DNA of 64,000 nucleotides from Phragmites australis (taxonomy: Eukaryota > Streptophyta > Magnoliopsida > Poales > Poaceae), in contig NC_084921.1 of NCBI RefSeq assembly GCF_958298935.1, positions 7,574,001-7,638,000 on the forward strand, read 5' to 3'. This document shows, piece by piece, positions 10,477 through 23,134 of the stretch (its first letter is position 1; every line of letters starts with the position of its first letter). The position numbers and the translations under genes are program-made. The notes under the pieces were generated by a model. It worked only from the letters and a program-made list of their open reading frames with translations, was not told the DNA's origin and ran no database searches.

Positions 10477-11948
10477 TGTCGGAGGATTAACTCCTGTCGC
10501 AGGGATCTCGAGAGACCCCTTTTAGAGATTCAGCCGGGGGGATGATCCTGAATAAGTTCGTCGGAGAAATAAATAGGAATGAATGCAACGGCCGGTGGGG
10601 GGGGGGTGTCGACCTAGTGCAAAGAGAAATGAATGCACCGGAATTTAGACAGGTTCGGGCCGCACGGAGGCGTAATACCCTACTTCTGTATGGATGCGAT
10701 AACTGTCCTGAGGAACTCCCTCAAGGATGTTGCTGGTTACAAGAATGTTGGCCTAACTAAGAGCTTGAGGCTCCTTGTTCTTCGGCTGGGACTGTGCTCA
10801 ACCTTGCTCACAGTGTCTACTATCGCCTGTGTTCTTCGTTCTTGGTGCTGTGTTTGGTCTTCTCCGAGAGAGCTCGAGTTCGTGTTCGAGTCCAGAGGAG
10901 AGATCCTGAGGCGGTCCTCTTGCTTCTGTGTTGCCGGCTATTTTAAGTACCTGCCGGCCGAGACATGCCCCGAACGGGAAGGAGGGGGCACAAGTTCCAA
11001 GACACCATGACTGAGAAAGGCGTCATCATTTCTTCTGGGTGAATTGACTGGGGGTGGAAAATGCGTCGCACGCCCGGTCACCTGTCACCATACACGCCCC
11101 GGCAACGGGCGCCGCGGAGAGGGCCCACCGGGCAGCCGCAGAACGACCCGGCGTGCCCGCCCTGTCTTGTTCCTCTGCCACAGCAGCGCGCCAGACGGAA
11201 CGCCTTGGTCCTGACGACGTTATCCCAAGACAAACCGGATGACACGGGACGGGACCCGTGCAATTAATAACCCCACGCCTCTCTGCCAAAACATGGCAGG
11301 AACTGACGCTGCGGCGGGAGCAGTTGGAGGTGTCAGGCCACGCACGCTCATTAAATGCGGCCTTGGACCTCTGACTGATTGACACCTCATCGAGAGGCCC
11401 CTCGGAGGCCTCTCTGGGTCGTCGGGGCACCGAGTTAACGGGGTTACTGTTCACATCCCCGAGCACTCTCTCCCAAGCACGCCTATCCTTGTCTTCGGGG
11501 TACCGGGTGCTCGGGGGTACTTGTTCACCTCACCGAGCACTCTCTCCCGAGCACTCTTGCACGAACCTTCGGGGAACTGAGTGCTCATGGGCTGCCACGT
11601 GCAGCCCCGAGCACTCTTGTGCGGATCTTCGGGGAACCGAGCGCTCGGGAGCTGCTGCACGCAGCCCCGAGCACTCTCTCCCAGAACTTGGCTCTTTTGA
11701 TCGTCGGGGGACTAGGGTGCTCGGGGGTGAGCGGACACCTCCCTGTGCACTTTCTTCCCGGTACTTAGACTCCGTGGATCATCGGGGAACTGGGGTGCTC
11801 GGGAACCACTGAGTGTGGCCCCGAGCACCTTCTCCCAGGACTTGATCTTTTCTCATCCTTCAGGAGGGACCTCGCGGGATGACGCCATGTGGCGGATGGC
11901 TGGCCTGGCCTCGGGATTTAGGGACCTCCAGTTCCTGATACACCGACA
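10477..11948 (+). mobile_element. Solo LTR, probably Ty3/gypsy, with GGTAG target duplication
   Basis: This 1,472-bp LTR starts TGTCGG and ends CCGACA, a six-base inverted terminus, with GGTAG on both sides (10472-10476 and 11949-11953). Inside, ACAGGTTCGGGCCGC near 10650 and a long GC-rich half are usual in grass gypsy LTRs. No internal region is attached, so it is a solo LTR. The plus orientation follows that comparison; the family assignment is inference. Confidence 0.85.
11457..11850 (+). repeat. Imperfect tandem array inside the solo LTR
   Basis: About five or six units of 60-80 bp, each opening with a form of CCCCGAGCACTCTCTCCC and holding a TCGGGG-A-CTGGGTGCTCGGG segment. Units differ by small indels and substitutions. 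CCGAGCAC and GTGCTCGG are near reverse complements, so each unit could form a small hairpin. Short frames across this stretch follow the repeat and are not genes. Confidence 0.75.
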
Positions 11949-11953
11949 GGTAG

Positions 11954-14639
11954 TTTCGTAAATTGTTGTGTTTGGGGAGTGGTGGAGTCGTGCCAGCGTG
12001 TGGTTGATCGCTCGCCGTGGATTGCCAGATCATATGCAAATGCATGCATGGGTACGGACGAATCGCCATGCGCGCTCTCTTTCCAGGAGCACAACTTCTC
12101 GGATATTTGGTGCAAACTAATAAATAAGTATAAATATATAAATATTATCTATTCAATTTTTATTTAAAGACTATGGTTGATCTTATCATCCTACGATAAA
12201 AATCTTATTTCGCGATATTTCGTGACTGCACGAGAGGTTTTCTATAAATCAATACTTTCACTCGAGGGATGATGAGATTAATTATAGTTTTTGATAAAGA
12301 TCGGATAGATAATTTTCATTGTTTGCACACTTACATTTATTTGGTTGTTTGCGCTAAAGATTTTTTAAGCACGGTGCACCAAAAGTTAGCATAAGCGGAT
12401 CATCTCTAGATAAATTCTATAGCTAGAGTTGTAAACAGATTCAGAGTCTTTAATTGAGTATCTTATTGTTAGAATCTCAAACTCGACACGACTACTCTTT
12501 TTTTTAACCGAAATTAAATATTTCGATAGAAGATAGTACATGTACCTGTAAATACATTCCCAAATAAAATGTGTATCCGTCCTATGTGATGATATATTTT
12601 CGATCTCTTTTAGAGGTGTGATAGTGTGCAGATGTGCATGTGGTACGAGTGGGGGTACATGCGTCCGACTTTTAGAAAACGGCACAGCGCTCCGGGGTCG
12701 GTCTGAAGTACAGCGCCGCAGAAGCGTGAGATCTGGCCGTCTGTACGTTCGTCTCCCAGCGACCTTGGGGCCCCGTGGTACGTACGTACTACAGCGGTAT
12801 CCTGGGTCGCTCGTCCTCTGATCCTCTCCAACTCCGCGTTCTGGTGCACCTGTGGGCGGCCGCGGCCCCGATCCATCATCCATGGGCGGTTTCGGTCCAC
12901 CTGCCGCTTCTTTAATCACCGGCGACTCTCCTTTTCGGTCCAACTTGGTAGGAGCAGCACGTCTCTCTTCACTTTCCCCTCTTCCTTGGTTCTATCAGTA
13001 CATCGATCGCGGCGCGAACGCGCTACGATCGGTCGTTTTGCCCGTGGGCGAACGACAGGTCGGGACTTCGACTTTTGACCTCGCATCCCGGTAAAGTAAA
13101 TTCTTCCGGATAGCCTTATAAGTTAATTCTTCGGTTAAGCATAATAGGAGGGTAATATGTCGATCGCTTATGAGTTCGGAGCCTTTACGAATATCTTAGT
13201 AAGCATCTAAAACGACTTACATTTATAACTAGAGAAAGTATATCGATCTTTAAGAGTTCCGAGGCTTCATGAATCTCTTAAAGCGTATATATAAGTAATA
13301 GATTTAATATGTGACTTAGTGTATCGATATACGTGTATAAAATATGTAATTCATTTAAGTGTGTGTTTAAATACTATAACTTATACATGGTATTGAGGCT
13401 AGAAAAAATTAATGGATTACGGCTGCCAACCCATTCTATTAGGTGCTGGTGGAAGGCGAAAGTGTAAGATTTGAAAAGAAAAGAGTTATTTAGGTTTTGA
13501 TTTTTTATAAGTTATGGGTGTGTGATAGTTTCCCATTTTTAATCACTTTGTGGACATGATCACTGAATTACCTCTTTTTTCTGTGAAAACATACTATTTT
13601 ATTTTAAGTAATTGTTACAATATAACCCTTCGGTCGAGTATAGTAAAATATGGTAGACAGCTCTGAATCTCCACACAAGTACCAATTGGGTGGGCTTCTG
13701 TAAAACACCCTGTGGGGTTCAATTGACCACACGCAAGTTGAATTACTTCATATGCAAGGGGGAGGCATATTTTAAGTTGTACCATATTCTATCTTATTTT
13801 CTCCGAGAAGCCAAATTACCAAACTAGCTAGGATCCTGCTTTGAAAATGCGAACAATTCAAATCCTATGAGGAAAGCTGAAAAATTCACTTCTTCCCAAG
13901 AGAAGATTTCCTATGTAGACATACTTATATATATATATATCGTCCTTATTAACTCAATGAAGCATTAATATACTAGGAATGATTTGTCTGTTTGGATAGA
14001 AGATAAATCCAGTTATTATGGTCCTTATTGCACGCTAGCTAACAAAATGTGAATTTCCTTCTTCAAGTGGTGCTCACAAGTTGCATATAATTATTAGACA
14101 AATTTTGCTAGGGTGCACTCTAACTTCGGGACTTTTGCTGGTGGACACATTTTTTTTTTTTTTTTTTGGTAAGGCACTCTCGATATGCTCAGAAAATTTA
14201 ATACCCACCAGCAAAAGCCACAAAATCAGGGTGTCCTTTACCATAATTTGCCTAAATATTACACACTATGTTCATATTAGCTTTATTTTCACTTTAAGCT
14301 CCATTTTTCACTTGATGATTCATTTGGTAGTTCATTTGATTTAGAACAAAATGGTCTCATAAGCTTTTTGCATATGTAATACTGGTGTCTTCCATTGTTT
14401 TATTTTCTTTTGTAGTTACCAATTCATAATTATTAATAAGCGACCCATGTATTTCTAACGGAAAATGTTTGTTGCTTGCATTTTTTTCTAACATAGATAA
14501 AATTGTAAAACCAATAAAATGAGGCATGAGTTTTCCTTAGGCATAGGAAAAAAATGTGTCATGAATTAAAAATTAAAATGCTATGAACTCGGAAATCCTC
14601 AAATAAATAAGCATTCAATACAACAGAATTGGTCATACG
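11954..14639. other. AT-rich intergenic, no gene
   Basis: A GC-richer patch at 12620-13090 yields overlapping frames on both strands without recognisable domains. A (TA)n run lies at 13927-13940 and a poly-T run at 14150-14167. Nothing else is supported. Confidence 0.45.
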
Positions 14640-14890
14640 CATCCAGTCATCAATGACGGCTAAGCCAAAACTAACACTGATGACGTATCAGTGCCGGTTC
14701 GTAACATCCAGCGCTCGATCAATGGTGAGCTAGAGTAAACCAACATTGATACTCTGTATCAGTGTCGGCTCTTGATATAAACTATCACTAATACTTTAGT
14801 GTCGGCTGGTAACCATGAACCAGTATTAATACTTTTTTATCAGTGTAGGTTCGTGTTACGAACCGGCACTGACTATTGGATCAGACCCGC
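14640..14890. repeat. CACTA-like subterminal repeats
   Basis: Several direct and inverted copies of a motif close to TATCAGTGCCGGTTCG occur here (for example near 14690 and 14840-14870). Motifs of this type crowd the ends of grass CACTA transposons. No clean CACTA terminus is visible at the left side, so this is one degraded end. Confidence 0.6.
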
Positions 14891-15059
14891 AATTTGAATT
14901 CACTCTGGTTTTAGCTTGTGTGTTGAGGTCCAGCTTGATCTCTCGCTCCCTTGTCTCTTCAGTTGCTCCCTTCATCTCTTCAGCTAGCGCACTCCAATGG
15001 CGTCTCCCCTCCCCTTCAAAACCGCCTCCTTTCCCTCCCCCTCCTAGCAGTCCTCAAGT

Positions 15060-15500
15060 AGTAGATGCAGCTCGCAAGCAAAAGTAGGGGCATATCCCAT
15101 TGGTTTACTACCCATGGAGATGAATCTGCAGCAGGAGGTTGTGGGGAAGCAAGCAATGGAGGGCTTGTGGAGGAAGGCCAAGAAGGCGCTGAGCGTCGGC
15201 CTGTGTGTGCACCTCCCCCACCCCTCGGTCACCGACGATCGGGAGGATGGCGCCACCTAGCGCCGCGCCTTAGATGTACTCTCCTTGGATGCGCCAGCAG
15301 CACTCGCATCGGCACCAAACATGCCGGTGGCGACAGCGACGGCTGACTCCGGCGTGTTACGGAGGTCGAAGTCTGGAGGCAAGTCCTCCAAGGTGAGACC
15401 TTTTTCTCTTGCCCTTCTTCGAGCAAGTTCATTTTGTCATTCTGAGTTAAGATTTGTGACTGTTTCATTGATTTGGCTCTATATGCAGTGTTTGTCTAGT
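15060..15500 (+). pseudogene. Possible captured gene fragment (WAV3-like E3 ligase N-terminus?)
   Basis: In the plus frame starting near 15122 there is an Ala/Ser/Lys-rich stretch including MEGLWRKAKKALSVG, a stop near 15257, then LRRSKSGGKSSK ending at a good GT donor near 15391. This looks like the first exon of grass RING/vWA E3 ligases of the WAV3 type, from memory only. The following DNA resembles an intron with an acceptor near 15488, after which no ligase sequence is recognised. It lies between two sets of CACTA-type repeats, which suggests capture by a transposon. The internal stop rules out a complete protein. Identity is tentative. Confidence 0.35.
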
Positions 15501-15537
15501 CGGCAAATCTTTGATGCAGCCATTGGCGTTTTGGTTT

Positions 15538-16900
15538 CACTACTACAGAATACCTCATCAGTGTCAGTTCAAAATTGCCATCAGTTGTGGGTTTTGAACC
15601 AACACCGATTACTCAGCACTGATAGTCAGTGACTATCAATGTTAGGTATAGAACCGGCACTAAAAATCACTATTAGTGTCGGTTCCATCCACGAACTGGC
15701 ACTGATAATGAATTATCAGTGCCAGTTCCCTGTTAAGAATGGACACTAATATTGTTTATCAGTGTCGGGCCTAAAATAGAACCGACACTGATAGATATTC
15801 GGCAACCAAAAATATTGCACAATCCAAAATGCATCACATGCATATGCATCCATTCTTCTAATATTTAAGTCACGATAAACACTTAATACATTAATTCAAA
15901 CTACATGCATTTCTAAAATTACATCAAATACTATTATGTGCACAGTTGATATCTAAAGTTTCAACTCCAAATATTACATCAAAAATAATTCAGTGCATAA
16001 ATGAGCGCACTAGCTATTGCTTCAAATGGCAGTTCCATTGGACTTCCACAAATAACAAAATTGTTACTATCACACTGAAACTTAAGGTGTGACTGGTACT
16101 TTCCTTCCCGGACCTTCCTGCATTGAGGACCAAGTAATATGTACCCTCATTGCTGGGCAAGAAGATGTAAGATTGAAGTCAAGCTACGATCCATTTGTAT
16201 CCAAGTGTTCCAGTAAAAATCCTACAGATAAATAGCAACAATATAGAGGAAAATTTTAATATTATTGAAATAATCCTAGCTACAAACTACAGGTTCATGT
16301 CACCAACCGTTTCAGCTGCATGTAATCGCGAGAGCCTAGGAGTCATTGCAAGCACATCCTCATTTTGTTCAAGCACTTTCAATTTAAAATAGATGTAGTC
16401 CGGAAACATGTATCCAAGTTGCAGGTTAACTGATCGTAGAAGCGCATGAACAACAGATCTTTTAGCCATAATTCTTTGGTCTGTTTCGGAGCTTGATGCT
16501 GTTAAAGTGATATATCATTATATAGGAAAAGCAATGCTAAAAGAGATAGTGATCTTCATTTTATTGTTATCAGCCAATGTGATCGTCACCACAGGTGGTG
16601 TGCCACCAAGGTCCGCAATAATGGCATATAGCCATTGTAGATGAGGAAGCATCTACATCAATCAGCATGTTAGTTTCTAAATTTGTTAACTGCAAACTGC
16701 AATATTAACTGATCTTCTTATAATTTATAGCAAATGGATTTTTATCTCTGAGCATGCAGATGTAACTAAGACAAGTCATAGGTACGTCTACATGCCCAGA
16801 GAAAAAAATGCCAATACCATATAAATCAGCACATGTGGATAATCTCCTAATTATGTCAAGTCATCAATTGCAGTACAAGGAAATACCAAACTAGTTACTC
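15538..16900 (-). mobile_element. CACTA-type element end with internal coding-like fragment
   Basis: CACTACTACAGAAT at 15538 is a typical CACTA terminus facing right. It is followed to 15800 by repeated ATCAGTGTCGGTTC motifs in both orientations. From about 15840 to 16830 the minus strand is clearly homologous to the plus strand at 33310-34230, including the peptide RLSRLHAAETVGD. The opposite end of the element was not found; similarity ends before 17000. The gene from which the fragment derives was not recognised. Strand refers to the coding-like fragment. Confidence 0.6.
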
Positions 16901-17039
16901 ACTAGAAAGTGATGGTAACATCTAAAACACCGATATAGTGATACACATCTAATATCCTGACATACATATCTAATAATAAGCCAACATATTTTGAACAAAA
17001 AAGACATATCTAATTTCAAGACCTACATTGGCTAACTAA

Positions 17040-19965
17040 AATTGCTAACTACAATTTGCTAACTATATTGTGCTAACTACAATTTGCTAACTTGAATTTA
17101 CGAACTAACCCAAGTGTTTTGTGGCCCTTCCGGGTACGAATGGGATACGCCGTTGAGGATCTGGAGGCCGGGAGTATGAGGGTAGTCATCCGGACCCAGG
17201 CGGCCGGATAGGATGGAGCGGCCGCCTCCACACCGCCTAGATCTACGCCCTCCACCTCCACTACCTATGTTGCTCGCCATGGGGACGTCGTGGAGGTGAC
17301 GAGGAGGTGGCGGAAGGCCAACGCGCGACGAGGACGAGGATGCAGCGGTGGGCCGACGCACGACGAGGACGAGGAGGCGGCGGTCAGCGCGCGATGAGGA
17401 GGAAGAGGTGGCGGGCTGACACACGATGAGGACAAGGATGAGGATGCCACGTACTGGGAGTATCTTTCGTGGTACCATCCGCGCACGTGTGCCACCTTAC
17501 TTAGTGGACGTGTAGAGCTGGCCCCCAGACCCTTCCCTAAGGATCGTGCCCGCCTTCTTCATGCTGTGGTATGTAATACGGTACTTATAACAATTGTCAT
17601 TGGTTTAACCTCGCTATTACTAACATGGCCCTCATCTTCTACAGACTGAAGAGGCGTACGAGATGCATACGCAGGCGGAGCAAGCTTGTGGGAAAGCAAG
17701 TAGGTCATCAATGCAGAGGGATCGCATCCCTCTCTAAAACTACATGAGGATGAGAGGGTCCCACTTCCTATCCACTATACGTGGTCTAGGTGGTTATGAC
17801 CCTCGATAGAGGGGGTATGACCAACCAGCCATGGACCCGTCCCGTGCCTCCCATAGCAGGCGTTCGTCCAGTGCCTGTGAGGAACCCATTTGGGCATAGT
17901 TGCGAGAGGCACCTTCAGCTTCGGAGCACCATGTGTCACGTTCCGGTGTTGAGGCCGATGAGTGCACGCAGCCTCCTGCGCCTGAGCAATTTACACTAGG
18001 TTCACAAGCGTCGCAGTGGACATAACCTCCTCAGCTACTCCACCTATAGCATCAACTCATTACGAGGACATCGTTGACTGCATGTAGCATATGCCTGACT
18101 GGAGCGACACGCATGATTTTGACTGGACTGCTGCAATACAGGCCACCAGCTTCACCTATCTCCTTAGAAGACAGTACCACTAATATCTCGATGCACCTAG
18201 GGGTTCACAGTGGTACGAGCAGGATGAGCCTTCGACACACCAGATAGCTTTCACAGAGAATCTCTGCCAAGCATCAATGCCACAACCTTTCCACCTTTCA
18301 TCGAGAATCATATGCTTCAGCCCACAACCAAGCACATGCACTCGGTCCATGCACCGGACCCCACCCACCATAAATAACCCACCCTCATCCATAGATAGAC
18401 CACTCCATCCATCGGTGCACTCGTACTTGTTCATGACACATGTATTATTCACTTTAATGTCGTACGAGTCCCTATTATGTCTTATTCGTTGTATTGTTAA
18501 TATAATTATTGCACATAACTTTATTTATTAGTTATTTCTTAAGCATTGTTACATATTAATTGTGATATTTAGTACTAGTTTAATGTTTCTTAAATATTAA
18601 AGAATTTGTGCTTTGTTGTAGAGGCAGAATGTTGCAGAGACGGATCAATAAATCTATGACGAAATCTTCTAGTATAGGTTTTTTATGGACACCTACAACG
18701 ATCGATATAGCACTTAATGCCTTATTGCATATTGTGCGTGGAGAGAAAGATGATCCCTTCAAGGAGAACAACCTAATTCAAGCCGTGTCCAACTTGCATG
18801 CAAGACCCTTATGCTCCGCGTTAACCGCTCCGCTCCAACATGTAACCACCGATGACCTTATGGCCCTATTGCATGAGCAACGTCAAAGGTATCTCAGGGT
18901 GTGCGAATTAGCCTACCATCCTTCTGTACTAGGTTTCTCTAGAAGGCAAAGAAGGATAGCGATGCATCCCACATTCAGGTTCGTCATTTTCTATTTGGGC
19001 ACCCTACTTTTCTTTTTCCCATTGATTTGAGCGCTCCTCTTTTGCGTTAGGCATTCCCGAAAGACACGGAGTTGATAAATAGAGAAATTCCACACTTCTT
19101 GATGACGTATATGCTCTTCGACGGGGGTGTGATGCCTGGTTCGCGTAGAAGACGACGAAGATCAGCAAACCTAAGGGGTGCAGTAGCGCCCTCTACTATT
19201 CAAGCAGAAAATGACAATGACGATGAGGATGATGATTTCATGCCACTAATACCTCGATGTTCCAGCAGCGATACAGAAGAAGGTTTAAGGAAGACTACTT
19301 GTACGCTTAGGCAATGTATTTTGTGTAGGGGTCAGGGTACGAGCTAGGGTAGGGGCCAGTTGTAGTCTGTTTTACATGTACATTTAGGCAATGTATTTTG
19401 TTCAGACTGTTGCACGACTATTTATTTGATGTATCTTTCCACTACATTAGTTCATTTCGATGAGTATATTGTTAGTGTCTTATATTATTGTACTATGTTA
19501 TGAACTAATTGTGAACTTCATGTCTAATGCATGTGATGGTTAGTTTGTTATATTAACGTACTGTCCAAGCACATTTCTTTCCAACAAGTGAAAATCATCA
19601 CTTAGATGCTTTCAAGCGGACCTATGTCATCAATCAGGCTTTACACACGAAGTGACCACACGACTCAGCTTTAAGCATGAAATAACACCATTTTTGTCCT
19701 AACTATGGCTTTAGACACCAAGCAATAAATTTCATAGGAAATCTCTGCCAAGCATCAATGCCATAACTTTTTTTAGCTTTCACCTGGAATCCTATGCTCC
19801 AGCCCCCAACCAAGCCTATGCACTCAGTCCATGCACTAGCCCCCAGCACCATAAATAACCCTACCCTCAACCATGGATAGACCACTCCTTCATTTTCCCT
19901 CTCAACAGCAATGTATTCCTCAGCTCCACCAAGCCCACCGAAGAAACATTGGAGGGTTTTCATCC
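17040..19965 (+). pseudogene. Decayed transposon coding region
   Basis: The plus strand carries short broken frames that read like the end of a large plant transposon protein. There is an acidic-to-proline-rich segment at 18030-18420, a basic segment at 18630-19000, and a stretch near 19130-19290 with an Arg run followed by an Asp/Glu run. Every frame is interrupted. A block of about 170 bp at 18245-18416 recurs at 19725-19895, showing duplication inside the region. Short GC-rich frames at 17073-17478 on the minus strand are not recognisable. I infer a dead DNA transposon but cannot name the superfamily. Confidence 0.45.
18245..19895 (+). repeat. Pair of ~170-bp direct repeats (18245-18416, 19725-19895)
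   Basis: Both copies share AATCTCTGCCAAGCATCAATGCC and end at ATAGACCACTCC with scattered substitutions, then diverge. They lie about 1.48 kb apart in the same orientation. Confidence 0.8.
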
Positions 19966-19969
19966 CCAG

Positions 19970-22900
19970 GGGGTCAAACCACTAATGTGCTTCTATGGGG
20001 ACCCGTGTAGGCTTCGCGAGTCTATCATACCCAGTTTTATAAAAGGACAAAACTAGATGTGAACCACATGTATGTCAGGATCAAGTTTCATACATGCAGC
20101 GACTTCATTAGTACATCACACATAGCACCATTATTACAACGTTTAACTTAAACAAAATAGCAAGACCTCAAAGTCTTTAACTAAAGCTGACGAGCAAAAC
20201 ACAGCGAAGCTCCCATCTTCCACAGGCAATCGACCGGGGGTCCACCAGCGTAGCTATCTTCATCTTCATCGACGTAGTTGGTTCTCCTCAATGCCTCCAT
20301 TGTTTGAGCAGCGGTTTGATGCACATTTGGATAGAAATAGCAAGTGTGAGTACATATCGTACTCTGCAAGTGTGAGAAATATATGACATGCAAACTTGAT
20401 TAAAGGAATAGGCTATAACAGGTAAATTTGCATAAATGCCAACTACGCTATCATAAAAAGAGTTATAAAAGTAACCTGTTTATCGATGTGAACCATTACT
20501 AAACTCCCAACTCCTAGAAATATCTCCACATATTTTCCAACTACCTGAATTCCACATCAGGTTCCCATACCAACCAACTTGATACCCATCACAGGTAGCC
20601 AAGAACCATCCACTGACATTTACCCTTCACAGGTAACCAACCAAAATAACTAAACCAAACCAACTAATCATATGAGGATCCAAATCTCTCACGATCGTGA
20701 GCACGACTAATATATCAGATAGTACAGTCTGTAGAGGTTGTCCAGCGTTCCCCATAAGTCGTGATTTTCTTGTTACCATGTCGTGCAAACACTTAACACA
20801 TGCCAGTTGTGTGTCGCCTGGAGATCACCACAAGGCTGTTACAAAGAATCCTCCCAATAATAATAAGCCTGCTAAGGTTTCACCACCATCAAAGTGGAGT
20901 CACACCACCCAAAAGCCCCCTCATGCGCCTTATAGCTCCCGAAAGAATCACTATTCCCTTCCACTACACCACTAGTGGCTCATTCTATGTTGAGGATCCG
21001 CTAATTACTAAGCCAGTCCGTACCCATATCCTCATGGATGTACGATAATTCTTGGGTTGTCACTCCACGAACCGGTCCTTAGGGTACCGAGCAAACACTA
21101 CCACCCACTAAAGTGTTTCACACACTTGTGCCTCACGCACCATCATCAACCAACCTTCTGTTCGACATCCCTAAGTTCCATGTTACCACACAAGCTATAG
21201 TTCATTAATCATGTTTAACTGATAAACCATCCATACCCTTGTGCAAAGCTAAGCATAAACTACCTATAAACCATTACTGATAGCTAGGCGACAAGGAATA
21301 TATGGAACATGGTACTATAAATAAATGGGATTCAAAATTAATAACATGCATGTTTGAAATAAATAACGCATTTGAAAACTTGGATCAAAATGTTTAAGGA
21401 CACCTGCCTCTTTCAACTTGCTGCTCAGACTCTTCAAAGGCTTGGTCCTAGAGATTCTTGAACTACTCTTCGTCTACTCTCGGAACACACCGAAAAAGCA
21501 CACATAAAACTAGCTAAGAATAGTACACTAAACAATAGATAACATCTATGAAAAGGGTACTAAAAGATAGTACACGCTCCTACGAACATGAGAGCGCAAA
21601 AATCACAAAAAATGGAGCTAAAACGAGAAAGTCACGCTAAAAACAAGTTTTGGACTAAATCTGAAAAAGAAAAGGACTTATTTTGAATAAAACGGAGGGG
21701 ACAGGGGCGTTTTGTAAAAAATAGAGGGACCTAATTGCAAATATTAGGAAGTTTAGGGACTAAGATGTAAAAAGATAGGGGCTTTAGGGTAAAAATAGGA
21801 AGGTCCAGGGGCTAAAGTGCAAAAGTGCCACTCTTTCCCGAATTAAAAATAAATGGAAAAGCTCATTGGGTAAAGCTATGGTGATGTGGCATGACACACG
21901 GGTTCTGAGGTTGAGGTGGCCGGCTGACGTGGACGGTGAGGTGGCAATGGTGGCTGACTGGATTAAAGAAGGTGACACGTGGCAATATGTGATTGGCTTG
22001 GGCGAAGGGGTATTCTGAATTCTAATCTAGGCCACATGTTTTAGATCCAAAGGCCACAAGAGAGAGATGGCCGGAGAAAGAGAGACCGTCGGTGGACAGC
22101 TCGGGCATGGCGGCGGAAGGGGAAAGACGGTGGTTGCCTCACCGACGCACGAGCAAAAGCTATCGCTGACCTCAGAATTCAAAGGCAAGCAGCGAATAAC
22201 GATGTAAGGGCTACGACAAACTCGTTTGATGGAAACGCGGTCCTTACCGAGGTTCACCCAGGTGTCTCCACAGCACATAGTAGTGGAGAAGACCGGTGAG
22301 CGGCGAAGGGGCACTTCCAGCAACGGAGAGGCGGCAAGGGGCAGCGAGGTCGACTCCATATGAGCATGCGGTCCTGAGGGTATGCTCAGACACGCTGGAG
22401 AGGCGGCGAGAGCTGCGAACGATGAAGCTCGGTCAGCGACAATAGATATGGCGGTGGTGGCGCGGTGAGGGCGAAATAGATCAAAAAGAGGGGGAGGGCT
22501 CACACTTATATAGGGGGGAGAAGAGATAGGCGTAGAGAGCAGCTCGGATTTGGCCGAGGTTGGCTGGGATTTGGACGCGGAGGGCAGCGGCGGCACGCTT
22601 CCGACTCAGGCTTAGTGGAGGAGTCTAGCAAGGGGACGAATCCGACGCGTGGGGCCCGCACATTGGCAGCACAAGGGGAAGGCGGCTCGGGCAAGGGCGC
22701 CAGTAGGGAGGTGGACGACAACGGCTAGCTGGGTCGGGGCCTTCGGTTGGCCCAGGCGGGGGGTGGGAGGCGAGAGGGGGGAGAAGGAATGGTGGAGTGG
22801 GCTAGGCCCAAGAAGAAAATGAAGATGGGCCGGAAAATCGGGGAAAGAAAACGAAAAGAAAGCGAGTCGGCCCAAAAGAGGAAAAATGAGGTTTTCTTTT

Positions 22901-23134
22901 GTGAAACATTTTTCAAACTTTTCCAAAATTCTAATCGATGCTCTACGGTGTTTTCAAAAATTATTTTCCACACCATAAAACCCTAATGCTTCAACACAAC
23001 AATATAACCTAGATTGATTTTATTTAGAAATTAAACTTTTCTCCTAGGGTTTTTCCAACACTAAACTTAACACCTCTAATTCTAACAACAAAAATTATTT
23101 ACTATTTCCAAAAATTGAAAATTAGGGTGTTACA
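19970..23134 (-). repeat. Ty3/gypsy 3' LTR (minus orientation)
   Basis: Read on the minus strand, the LTR opens TGTAACACCCTAATTTTC at 23134, a classic grass gypsy LTR start, directly after a purine tract (TTAAGGGAGGTGGGTT, 23135-23150 complement). It runs left for about 3 kb. The far end was not resolved; candidates lie between about 19,970 and 20,080. The middle (21650-21820) has several phrases of the kind TTAGCCCCT/TTAGTCCCT plus ACTT, an irregular internal repeat. Frames on either strand (for example 22027-22596) are GC-driven and not genes. Confidence 0.7.

Noticed and set aside
12386..12943. 185-codon minus frame
   Set aside because: Bridges a GC-rich and an AT-rich stretch, with no domain, splice or promoter context.
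22027..22596. 189-codon minus frame rich in Pro and Ser
   Set aside because: Within the gypsy LTR. Composition-driven and not shared with any known LTR protein.
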